From the NCBI GenBank assembly GCA_003118195.1, contig BEXV01000442.1, positions 91,566 to 112,494 of the forward strand: 20,929 bases of DNA. Direction: 5' to 3'. Both the position numbers and the translations under genes were made by a program. The notes under the pieces are model-generated. The model saw only the letters and a program-made list of their open reading frames with translations. It did no database searches and had not been told where the DNA came from. The stretch is from Hemicentrotus pulcherrimus (Eukaryota; Echinodermata; Echinoidea; Camarodonta; Strongylocentrotidae). The first letter of the stretch is position 1. Each line of letters starts with the position of its first letter. Positions 1 through 9,318 of the stretch are shown here, one piece after another.

Positions 1-127
1 TTCAAACTATAATGAGCGATAAATATAAAGACGATATTATAATTGATTACCATAACCTTTCATGTCTGTACCTTCCTATCGCACTTTGTATAAATGTATC
101 ATGTACCGTATGTATTTTATCTTTTGC

Positions 128-204
128 ACAAGCTGCGCCTTGAGCATTTGACTGTCAAGTGGATTTGGCGCATTATAAATCATATGTATTATTATTATTA
201 TTAT
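128..204 (+). repeat. Diverged SINE-like 3' end with (ATT)n tail
   Basis: The segment GCGCCTTGAGCA, then TGGATTTGGCGCATTATAAAT, then ATT repeats resembles the 3' end of the SINE at 13905 (GCGCTATATAAG then ATT repeats). No tRNA-like head is visible upstream. Probably an old or related-family fragment. Confidence 0.35.
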
Positions 205-389
205 GTAAACCAATATCTTCAGTGTGTCTTTGTTTCAATCACCTGCAAATGAAATGTTTCCTTTCGCCTAAAATACTTCACACTTTCATAATTATAATAA
301 TCGAAAGCAGTTTGTAAGTGTATGTGTGTGAGTGGATGATCGGGTTGGTGAGAGAGGGTGTGTGTGGGAAATAAAGCGTAAGAGATAGA

Positions 390-416
390 TAGACAGAGAG
401 AGAGAGAGGAGAGAAG
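390..416. repeat. (AG)n microsatellite
   Basis: An uninterrupted AG run at 394-408 within a purine-rich stretch. Confidence 0.9.
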
Positions 417-465
417 GGGTGAGTGGAGAGGCAGCGAGACATAGAGCAAAACAGAAGCAGGCCTG

Positions 466-781
466 GTGGCTTCATCAGCTTGAGATTGCCAAATATCCCG
501 CTATATTTGAACTATCGCGATCGCAAATTATCCGGTCAATTTGTGTTTTCATTAGCCCGAAGTCGCATTTAGCGGAATATTTGGTCGAGATAATCATTCC
601 AAGATATCTTGGGCTTGTTTGAAAAATATCCCGATATTTGTCCGGTGCGTCTTCACCAGCCCAAGACTCACACTAACACTGAGCAAAATATCTCGGGCTA
701 ATTTCTCGAGCTCGAGTTTCAAGTTCCAAAATCAGATATAAAATCAGAAGCTATTTGGCAATCTCAAGCTGATGAGGGCCA
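466..781. mobile_element. MITE-like element with terminal inverted repeats, about 316 bp
   Basis: CATCAGCTTGAGATTGCCAAATA at 473-495 is repeated as an exact 23-base inverted copy at 752-774, and weaker pairing extends outward to about 466 and 781. The interior has no coding potential but is unusually rich in short palindromes: CCAAGATATCTTGG at 599-612, AAATATC/GATATTT at 624-639 and CTCGAGCTCGAG at 705-716. Non-autonomous DNA transposons have this form. I could not identify a clear target-site duplication, so the superfamily is open. Confidence 0.55.
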
Positions 782-844
782 TCTTGAGCTGATGTCGACA
801 GGTCTTCATGAGCTGATGATACAGTAAATCTTCTGACGTCATTC

Positions 845-1360
845 AGGAAAGAAAGAGCCTTTGTCAGACTCTGAACCCTAGCAATGGCAAATATTAATGG
901 TTTTCACAGTGCAGATATGTATATTCCATAACTTTAAGTGTAGTATCATTGCTCTTATTTTTAGTATTGTCTGTCCGGCCGAAGCGTCTAGACTTGAAAC
1001 AAATGGAATCTAGAGAACATATATTTTCATCCTCTAAGAGAAAATAGTTCATGTTTCACAGAAGACGTCATCAGTGTATAATCAACATGTTATAGGTATG
1101 CCATCCATCGTAGATATTTTAAACATACTATTTGTGCAGATCGGAATAAATAAAAGTACATCTCTTTGTCGCTTTGTTAAGAGGATGACAATATGGTTTC
1201 ACATCAAGATGAAGATCGGGCGGGACTGACATGACTAAAAAATAGAGCAATGATACTGCATTTAAAATTATGGAAAATACAGATCATCTGCACCGTAAAG
1301 GCCACTAAATATGCGCCATTGCTAGGGGTCTGACAATACTTTGTCTCTTTTTTTAATTGT
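845..1360. repeat. Fold-back repeat with arms of about 120 bp
   Basis: Bases 863-980 match the reverse complement of about 1218-1335 at roughly 80% by eye. Shared blocks are CCTAGCAATGG, TAT(T/G)CCATAA(C/T)TTTAA and GTATCATTGCTCT. Pairing continues weakly outward to about 845 and 1360. The 237-base spacer has no ORF of note. It may be an old fold-back or long-TIR transposon remnant; a transcript would form a long hairpin. Confidence 0.55.
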
Positions 1361-2861
1361 ACTTTATTTGTAAAGGCACTGATAACCCAGTAGACAAGGA
1401 TATCAAATTTATCGGAGACAAGAAACAACTTGTGTGGGTTTCATGATTAGCAACCATCCATATGTGTCAACCTACATACGAACTATTTATACTTCACTTT
1501 GGAAATTTTTCAGAAAACTGTCCTAGCCAAGGCCACGTGTTTTAGGGTAAGTGGATATTGTTTTGAGTAACAAATGACGGGAGCAAACTATCTTGTAGTG
1601 GCTCGTAAAATAGCCTACTTGTTAGACGGGGGCAGAGAGAGGCCTTTTCCTTTTTATACTCATTTTTTCCTCCAAAAGTGAGTAAATCCCTTTGAATGCC
1701 AAATAAAGTACGAAAGCAAAGAATCATCGTGTCATATTCTGAAGTAAAATGATAAATGGCATATAACCCTTTTAAGCAGAGACAACAAGGGAGAAACAAA
1801 GCTTTTGAAATCCCCTTCGCTCCAATTGAATACCCAGGTAATAATAGCATCAAAGTATTACCTTGATTCCGTTGATTTGAGGTTTAGATTAATCTCGGTC
1901 CTCTACTTTTACGACGTTAATAGAAACAAAAGCGCTGGCACTTAAGCCAGGAAATCACCATTTTCTTTGTACAATAACATTTAACTAGGTGTAACATAGG
2001 TAAACAAATATCCTCGAAAAGACAGAAATATTGTGGGACTACTGCATACAATTTAGGCATAATACTTTAACCACGGGGATTAGGGTACTTAGAGAGGACA
2101 GACAAATCGATGGCATTATAATTCGCACTATATTTAAGATCTTGCAAGTGGGTGAGCGACAATAAGACAGTAGACAAATTATGTCATCAAAGTAATGAAA
2201 GTGATCAAAGACAATTTATCATTTTTAAAACTCTTTGATCGCCTCGGAAATTTGTTGCGACACCGTTTTCGAAAAGCACACGTGCATGTTCACATACACA
2301 CGCGCACGTACTAACTATTTCGAATACCCTACTTCTCAGCGGCATCTGCACGTGATATTGAAGCCTGCAAGCCGCCAGTACAGGCCGTTAACCTTTCAAT
2401 TTAGCCCGTAGTATAATATGCTACTCGTGATTCATAGTTCATGACCACTTTGGATTCTTATCAAGGTCACCCATCCGTTTCTTGGCGTGTCTGATTGACG
2501 CAAAATAATGCAATGCTTGTTAGTAACATATGCCCCCGAGTAAATTGATGAAACCTATCTGGCAAGATTTCATGAAGTGTTTCTAAATTAAGATTACTTG
2601 TAGTGAATTAAAGTTTATACAAATCAGTATGGTAATAATTATGCAAGGGTTTGAGAATGCCTGTGTTCAAGGCCGTTTGGCAATTATTTCAATACTAGAG
2701 GCATATATCCCACTATGTCAAATTCCCATCATGCAAAACAGAGTAGGAGACTGAATTAGGAAGTTAAAAAAAGACAGGATTAAAAAAAAAAATCCGATAG
2801 GGGGGAAATAGGCCCTTTATTTTTCCTCTTTCTTTCTCTATAACATGTGTGTGTATTTGTT
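1361..2861. other. Non-coding stretch, nothing recognised
   Basis: Only short chance ORFs on both strands, none with domain-like composition or paired splice sites. A small hairpin (GATCAAAGA with TCTTTGATC, about 2202-2240) and a CA/CG-rich patch near 2280-2310 are the only structures noticed. Confidence 0.5.
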
Positions 2862-2896
2862 CATATATAAATATATGTATACATATATATATATAC
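2862..2896. repeat. (AT)n-rich microsatellite
   Basis: Interrupted ATATAT run preceded by a short GT-rich stretch. Confidence 0.8.
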
Positions 2897-3846
2897 AACG
2901 AACTATAATGCCGAGGAAACAATCATAAGCTTGGTGCCTTTTATGTGTAACTACATGTAGGTGTATTAAATAACTCGATCGTTGGTCAGATCACATGGAT
3001 ATGTTCGATGGTACTCTTAATTCATTATCAGCTAAATACATTACAGAAAGGGGAAGTCATTCATATATTCATGAGAAAGCCCGCGCTGTGTTTGAACTAA
3101 AAGGGTGAAGTAGAAACTGGACTATTCGTCCCCTAGGGCACAGCCAATCGTGTAAACACCAGTAGCCGAAGTCAATCCATTCATATTTCCACCCGTCGTT
3201 TCGTTCCCAGATGATCAGGCATTCGAAAGGAAGGAAGAATCTCGAATTGGTGGGCGGATATTTCTTCTACTTCAAGTTAAGTGTTCAACCAACCTTCAAA
3301 TCAACAGTTTCGACAGGGGGAAAAGATATATATATATATATATATTTGAATCGACCTTCTACTAATAATATTTGCTGTTGAATGGTGCAAAAGACGAATG
3401 ACATTAATATATTTCTGCTTCAAGACACGTTCCATCGTTCTTGATATCTACTGTAGACCTTCCTTGCTTTCACATGTTGCCTCAAAGATATGTCTCTTTA
3501 ACATCAAATTCTGTAGAAATTTGCAGGAATTATGAATATGTAATTTATGTCCTATCTGTGACATTTAAGCGTTAGCAGTGTCCTAATATTCAAATTATGC
3601 AAGGAAACTCGTTTACATGCTAGACTTCACTTTCAAACACTATTAAAGAGAAGGTTGAATTCTGGGAAGAGGTAAAATATAATTTGTGAGCGTTATCATT
3701 GTTAAATATGCAAGTGTGGAAGAACATCAGATTAAACATATTCCCTGAAAAGCATGGCTCTTTAGATGCCTTCATATTCTAAATATGACATGAAACATCG
3801 TAAAAATCGGGGGTAGGTTTTTTTAGCCATGTTCTCTAAGACTTGT
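2897..3846. other. Non-coding stretch with a (TA)n microsatellite
   Basis: An alternating TA run occupies 3326-3345. No coding segment, RNA gene or dispersed repeat was recognised in the remainder. Confidence 0.5.
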
Positions 3847-4042
3847 AGTCCCATATAAATCATTCTGTGTACAGTGCTTGTAACTTTGCCAAGATTTGGC
3901 CAAATTTCTTATCATTTTGATGATTCCAGAACCAATACACGAAACTACTTATATACTAGATGATCAAACTGTTCTGATAAATTCCACACCGTTTCTTTCA
4001 CAATGCAATCGCATGGCCAGAACTCAACTTCATCTTTAAGTG
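3847..4042 (+). mobile_element. MITE family A, copy 1 (right half)
   Basis: It matches the right half of the full copy at 5029-5425. Shared blocks include CTGTGTACAGTGCTTGT, TTTGATGA(T/C)TCCAGA and TTTCTTTCACAATGCAATCG, ending CCAGAACTCAACTTCATCTTTAAG. The terminus matches the inverted repeat of the family and is followed by a TTAA-type end. The left half is absent or beyond recognition. Confidence 0.65.
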
Positions 4043-4904
4043 ACTGACTGGCCTTTTTTCTGTTTCGATAATAACATACATAAAATGAGCTGTAAAGAGC
4101 ATGTGTTTACATGTACATCAATAACCCACTTCTTGCAATGGCCTAAATTAAAATGATTGAATCACAAAACGTACGACAATTCAGTACAATGGCCTGAAAA
4201 TCAGACTATTACTTTCTGACTTGGTAGCACTTACGTCGTTTTCACAACTTGTATTCCTTATTTTCCCACTTAAGGACATTTTCGAACCCCCCCTTTTTTT
4301 TATGGAAGTTCTGAATTCGTATTATCTTTCAAATGCCGTTGGAATTTAACTTTTTCCAAACAAAATTTGCCTCCAAAGGACACATGGTACCTTTAAGCTT
4401 ATGTATCAAAGAGACCACTGGTACACACACCGCCCTCATTTGATGACCTTGAATAGATCCATGTCCATGTACATTTCATCCCCTTGTCCCCGAAGGTAAC
4501 TTACGATCTTCAGATGACACTTGATTGTCTGATTTTGTTTGTCACGGTCAATTAAATGTTATCAATCTTCTTCCTACATTTATGAAGTGAAGTGCGCATG
4601 TGGATCAATTGTGTAACGAACATTAAGAAGTGCTGACCAAAAAGGAAAGCTCATTTTTCGCGGATCCTTCCTTACTTCAGTTCAAAAATATATTTAAAAA
4701 AAAAAGAAAAAAAAAAGACGGTTTACAGACGCTTATAGCCCAATTACTTCAACACCATCTATTAGCGTTGTTATGCAGAGATGAAACTCAACTTCAATAT
4801 TTTGGGATTAACTCGCTGTCTCTTGAATCTAGCTAGGTCTCAGAAAGAAGAAGAAAAGTTGGGTCAATATCAAGCAAACGACCATTGTCATGTCCGGCAC
4901 ATTT
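4043..4904. other. Non-coding stretch
   Basis: No gene seen. It contains C/T and A homopolymer runs (4289-4301 and 4696-4717). A possible stray family A terminus (GATGAAACTCAACTTC) lies near 4781. Confidence 0.45.
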
Positions 4905-5490
4905 TCTGGCGCTGCATTATTACACCGGCTTTAGCAAGGCTGCCGTTACCCGGTCATCAAGCATTTCAAGGAACTAATTCCTGCCAGGTACCCATTTATA
5001 TTACCTGGATGGAGTGTTGCAATTGTAGATTAAAGAGAAACTCCAGTACTGGTAAAAAAAAGAAAATCAATTTTCACAGAATCAAACGAAACTTACACTG
5101 AATGTTCAAGATTACAAATAAATAACATGTGCCAAACAATTTTGGAAGAAAATGTATACTGGCTGAGTAATGAGCATATAGAAAGACAAGGAAATCAAGG
5201 TAGTACCAACCCTGAAACCATGTGTGTTGTCCCATATATAGTTTTCTGTGTACAGTGCTTGTTACTTTACCAAGACTCGGTCAAATTTATTATGATTTTG
5301 ATGACTCCAGACTCTTGAAGTGCACACCAATACTTACATGCTACATGAGCAACTGTTTCTGATCCTTTCCACACCTTTTCTTTCACAATGCAATCGCATT
5401 ACCAGTACTAAAGTTTAGCTTTAATGTCTTGTCAAAGACATTACGGATCGGAGCCCCATTCCCCGTGATTCACAGTCCAGAGACTGCGGG
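4905..5490 (-). mobile_element. Minus-strand SINE interrupted by a MITE
   Basis: 4905-5032 is the reverse complement of the body of the SINE at 13905, sharing AACTCCATCCAGGT-type and GGTACCTGG(C/T)AGGAATT blocks. At 5029 a MITE starts, and right after it, from 5422, the SINE sequence resumes as TTAATGTCTTGTCAAAG. It continues into a degraded tRNA-like head (GTGATTCACAGTCC) that fades by about 5490. The SINE was therefore present before the MITE. Confidence 0.65.
5029..5425 (+). mobile_element. MITE family A, copy 2 (full length, about 397 bp, TTAA flanks)
   Basis: It begins ATTAAAGAGAAACTCC and ends CTAAAGTTTAGCTTTAAT, an imperfect inverted repeat. It matches, in opposite orientation, the element at 12217-12604 along its whole length. 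It has no coding capacity. Because it sits in a SINE, the empty site can be inferred as TGTAGATTAATGTC; the filled site has TTAA on both sides. TTAA duplication is the hallmark of the piggyBac superfamily. TA or TTA duplication with longer element ends cannot be excluded from this copy alone. Confidence 0.7.
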
Positions 5491-5689
5491 GGTGGCGGAT
5501 CAAATTAATGAACATTTGAGATCCATTAAAGCTAATTTTGAGCATAGTATTTCTAGAGAACATGGCTATAATTCATTCTGGATTATTTATCTTGCAGTAC
5601 ATTGTTTGAACCAGTAAAATAAAAACAACTTTACAAAAAACTACTGAAAGTCATCTTCAATGAAAACCAAAACTCTCATGTGCACATAG

Positions 5690-5893
5690 TGACATGGGTT
5701 GAGCACACGGTGTCGGGCTTACTGACCGTGATTTTCAACTCTGTCTATGGTCATTACTCAGCCCTTATACATGTTCTACCAAAATCGTTTGGAAAACGTC
5801 TTCAATTTCATATCCTTAACATTCGGCGTAAGTTTTGTTGGATTCTGTGATAATTTGTTTCTATCATTATCAGAATTGAAGCTTGTCTTTAAA
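5690..5893 (-). mobile_element. MITE family A, copy 3 (diverged half, minus orientation)
   Basis: It is collinear with 12410-12604. Shared segments are TCATTACTCAGCC, the ACAT/ACATTC(G/A)G(C/T)GTAAGTTT block, GATTCTGTGA(T/G)AAT and a terminus GTCTTTAAAC. It is clearly older or more degraded than the other copies. Confidence 0.55.
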
Positions 5894-6113
5894 CTTAGGA
5901 CCCCGGGGGACTACCCGTAGCCAACCACTTCAATTCCCCGAGTCATACCATCGAGAACTTTAAAGTATGTGGAGTCGTTAGCATGGTGATATGGCAGTAT
6001 GGATGCCCAACGGAAGCTCCGAGAAGTACAAATCGTCTACCGACCGGGCTCCTGAGAGCCCAATGGAATCAATGTTACTTTCCACTAATTTACTCGTGTT
6101 TTACTTATATATA

Positions 6114-6118
<5 letters not shown>

Positions 6119-6157
<39 letters not shown>

Positions 6158-6172
6158 TCCTCTCTCTCTCTC
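6119..6172. repeat. (CT)n microsatellite
   Basis: Thirty-plus bases of uninterrupted TC at the start, then an imperfect continuation. The long Ser/Leu-rich reading frames here are by-products of it. Confidence 0.95.
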
Positions 6173-9006
6173 CTTGTCTTATTTGTTTTCGCTCTCCTCT
6201 ACTAAAATGTTTATTCACTTCCTGTCTCCTATACTTTCCTTCTCTGTCTTCCTTTTGGTCTCTTTATGACGTACTACGCCATACGCGTTTTTCCTATCTT
6301 TCGACCTTCTCTTTTCTTTCTAAGGTAATTATTCGCTTCCCCCTTTCCTTGCGCCTTAGATCATTTTATGAAGATATGTTAATGCATAACAAGAATATTT
6401 TTTCAAAGTTCAATATACAATATTTACTTAACAAGGTCCTAAGGGCGGAAATGTGTAAAACAATTTCTCCGTGTACGGAGCATCATAATTTCTTGTATTT
6501 TTGTGAATTTTCTCGCACTCCGGGCAGAAATCTAGACTAACCTTTTCCTCTCTCTCTACACATATACATGTACATACAGCAAGATATTTGATAGCGAGTA
6601 AGTACGGCTCTAGGATATCATTGACCTTGTCTCCTCGTAATAAAATGAGTTTAAGTGAGGTCGACCCTCTTACCCCAATTGCAATTCATATCCCTGAATA
6701 AGCGTCTGAAGTTGACGTCCTCGACTTGTCGAAAAAACCGCCGTGGTTTTCCCCTTCATTTCGGAAAAGACACGGAGTTGCTACCCGGCGATGACACCAA
6801 TTCTGATGGCTTAAGAGGTACGTATGGTGTTCAAGACAAATGTGTTTATGTTGCAATTAATTCTGCATAGTAAGGTCAGGACTTTTAAAGGACGGGTTCT
6901 GGTAAGGAAATTATATAAATTCCCTTCTTTTTAAAAGATGTACATTCGATGAGTATATATCCCTATTAGGAAATTCACCAAAGCACAAGCTACATCCCAG
7001 AGTAAGTTCAATAATACTTTTGATCAATTCCAAGAGTTACGGAATTATATTTCCAGATAACTTACACAAGTTCAGAAAAAAACGATATTGTTGACATTTG
7101 ATAAAATGTAATTTACAAATCAATTATATGATACCTAACTTTTTTGTCAATCCATAACAAAACTGTTACTAATAGTTATATGAATATCATGAATGGCTGA
7201 TTGGAAACCCAACTTTTGTGAAAGAATCTTTAAAAAATGTGTATTCATTGTGTTATTCATTTGACGATTTTATATCTAACGTCTTTTATATTGATTTTTT
7301 TCAATTTGATTTTGTTTTTGGAAATGGGATTTACCGAAAATAAACCTCAATGAAATTCGTGTTTTCAACATGGGTCGGGTACGATGTTTTCATTGAAATA
7401 TATTTGATGAAATCTATTTTGTACTATTTCGTCCATTAAGGCTAATGTTCGACTTACGGGGAAATGCTTAACCTGTCCTCGCCATTTTTAAAACCCAAAT
7501 TATGTATATATGTGAATATATATTTATATAAATATATGTACAAAATATATGTATTTATATTATACATATATACACAATCGTGAATTCAATTTAGATAATT
7601 CTCCGTCGCAGGAATATACAAATAATGGTTTTAGAAATTGTAATACAAATCAAAATGAAGATTTGAACCATCAAGGATTTTAATCTTAATTCTTTTAATT
7701 ATTTTATAACTATGTTGTACAGATTTTCTATATTTTGGAGAAAACGAGACACAAAACGCTTAGACAGTATTTTAAGCTGAAACTTAAAATTCTATTCTAC
7801 TAAAAATCAATATTCTGGGACAGCAAAGTGTACGTGTGTTCGTAACTTATTTGTGAAAGTAAAACAAAAACATGAAGTGTGACAGCACAATTTAGAAATA
7901 CTTTCCGTGTAGTTCATGAGAAATACATATCCTGTAGTACGTTGCCTTTGACTTTCAAAAATTATCAAACAGAAATCTGTTGGGCGTAAGAAGAAATCAC
8001 ATGGAAACAAATGTAACAGGCATGCACGAACCCTACTAAAAATGGGTCATTTGAACACTCCAAGTTCAAGGGTTCGATTTGTTTTCTTTTCTTCATGCTC
8101 TTATATCGGTCGTGACGGTGGGGTTCTATATTTAACTTGCTACATGTTATTACGTCCTCACCTGTACTGCGCACTTTGTAATTCCGCGGTTTCGCTGCCC
8201 TGATTACCAGCAAGAGAGATAGCTAAAGTGATCTTTCTGCTATACCAATTTCTTACAAACGTCTGGAGTTTTCCCTTTGTTTTCATCATACGTAAATATC
8301 TATATTTATATATTTGTGACTCTACTTATATTCAATATCAGATCCCAAATAAAGTTTAGGACAATTAATCCTGTCAGGGTTTTTTCAATGTTTTAGCTAT
8401 TTGTATGCTCCGCATGTAGTGCATATTAGGGTTTGGTTTTGCCCACTCTTCTGTCATATCTGTGACATTCGACGGTTAACCCATTGCTTACTGGAACCTG
8501 GCTTTCCTTGTCTTAAGTCTATGGAAATTAGATAATTAAGTAGTCAACGGGTTAAAGTTGGATGCGGGGTGCTAATTATCAATCATTATGGAAATTGTGC
8601 TTAATAATTAAAATTTCAAAAACTGCTACTGAGTATACAATGCTTGTTGCGATAACAAAATTGTTAAACTCCCAGAATGGAAATTTAGCAGACGTAGCAA
8701 ATAAAAGGGATTATCATCCAATCGAATGTCTGTAAGGCAGTGCCTCCTTTATGTTATTAGCACAGTCGTCAAAGTAAAAGGGATGAGACTAACGTCAGGT
8801 TCTCGCCGTAAGCAGCGTGGATGGTGTTACCATGACAACAAAGATGCTCCACGCCTCCTTGTAATTTCTCTCTTCACACAGGGTCCTAATGGCAGCCTGA
8901 AGATATAAGTACCGGTACATGTGCGCTTAATTCATTAGCAACTGTGTTTTCGTTGATCTGTCACAGATTTTCGATTAGTCCATTACTTTTTATTTCTTCA
9001 TTTCAG
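6173..9006. other. Non-coding stretch upstream of the gene
   Basis: No convincing coding exon. 7501-7576 is an AT-rich, TATATA-type low-complexity patch. An open frame ending in a fair donor (TTAAGAG then GTACGT at 6818) and another donor-like GTAAGC near 8807 could mark a non-coding first exon of the downstream gene, but nothing distinguishes them from chance. The promoter of that gene is expected somewhere in or upstream of this stretch. Confidence 0.4.
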
Positions 9007-9236
9007 CGAAGATGCGTTACGTATAGCCGGCATGTCAGTGACGACGCGAGGAAGTGCGGGCGATTAAACACAGAAGATTACCCAGTGAACTTTGATACAG
9101 GGAAGAGCTTTCGGACAAATTTCGATCCTCGTTGAATACCGGCTCAATTCATATGTGTGGAGCTTAGATAAACGCGTGTTTTCTTTAACTGTAAAGTTCA
9201 TTCTAGCCCTTTAAAAGAGGCATATTTTACTTCACC
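9007..9236 (+). promoter_or_regulatory. Probable 5'UTR part of the first coding exon, with three short upstream ORFs
   Basis: A strong acceptor (pyrimidine run then TTTCAG, AG at 9005-9006) precedes this stretch, so the ATG at 9237 probably lies in a second, spliced-in exon with an upstream non-coding exon elsewhere. Three upstream ATGs open minimal ORFs: 9012-9026 (four codons), 9032-9067 (eleven codons) and 9153-9167 (four codons). The first and third are in the same frame as the main ATG but stop before it, and a TAA at 9186-9188 closes that frame again. Such uORFs commonly reduce translation of the main ORF; that they do so here is inference. If the acceptor is unused, the same bases would be promoter-proximal leader. 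Confidence 0.4.
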
Positions 9237-9318
9237 ATGAATGATTTACGGTGTGGATGCATATCTTTATGTGGAGCCTTCATATTTGCAGTATTTGCAG
9301 CAGCCTTATGTCAAGCTG
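9237..9318 (+). CDS. Exon 1: start codon and signal peptide
   Basis: ATG at 9237 sits in a good animal start context (CACC before ATG, A after). It encodes a 27-residue leader with a short n-region (MNDLRCG), a hydrophobic core (ISLCGAFIFAVFAAAL) and a polar end (CQA), a typical cleavable secretory signal with likely cleavage around the QA/G junction. The exon ends at GCT G followed by GTAAAT, giving a phase-1 intron. In-frame stops upstream (9165-9167, 9186-9188) make this the first usable ATG of the frame. Four cysteines in or near the leader are unusual but tolerated. The next in-frame coding segment is 6.5 kb downstream, a long but plausible first intron. Confidence 0.6.

Noticed and set aside
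5429..5617. Open frame with PETAGVADQINEHL-like content
   Set aside because: No ATG start, overlaps the degraded SINE head on the other strand, and no splice partner found.
5983..6540. Long plus-strand open frames rich in Ser and Leu
   Set aside because: Generated by the CT microsatellite; no domain or splice context.
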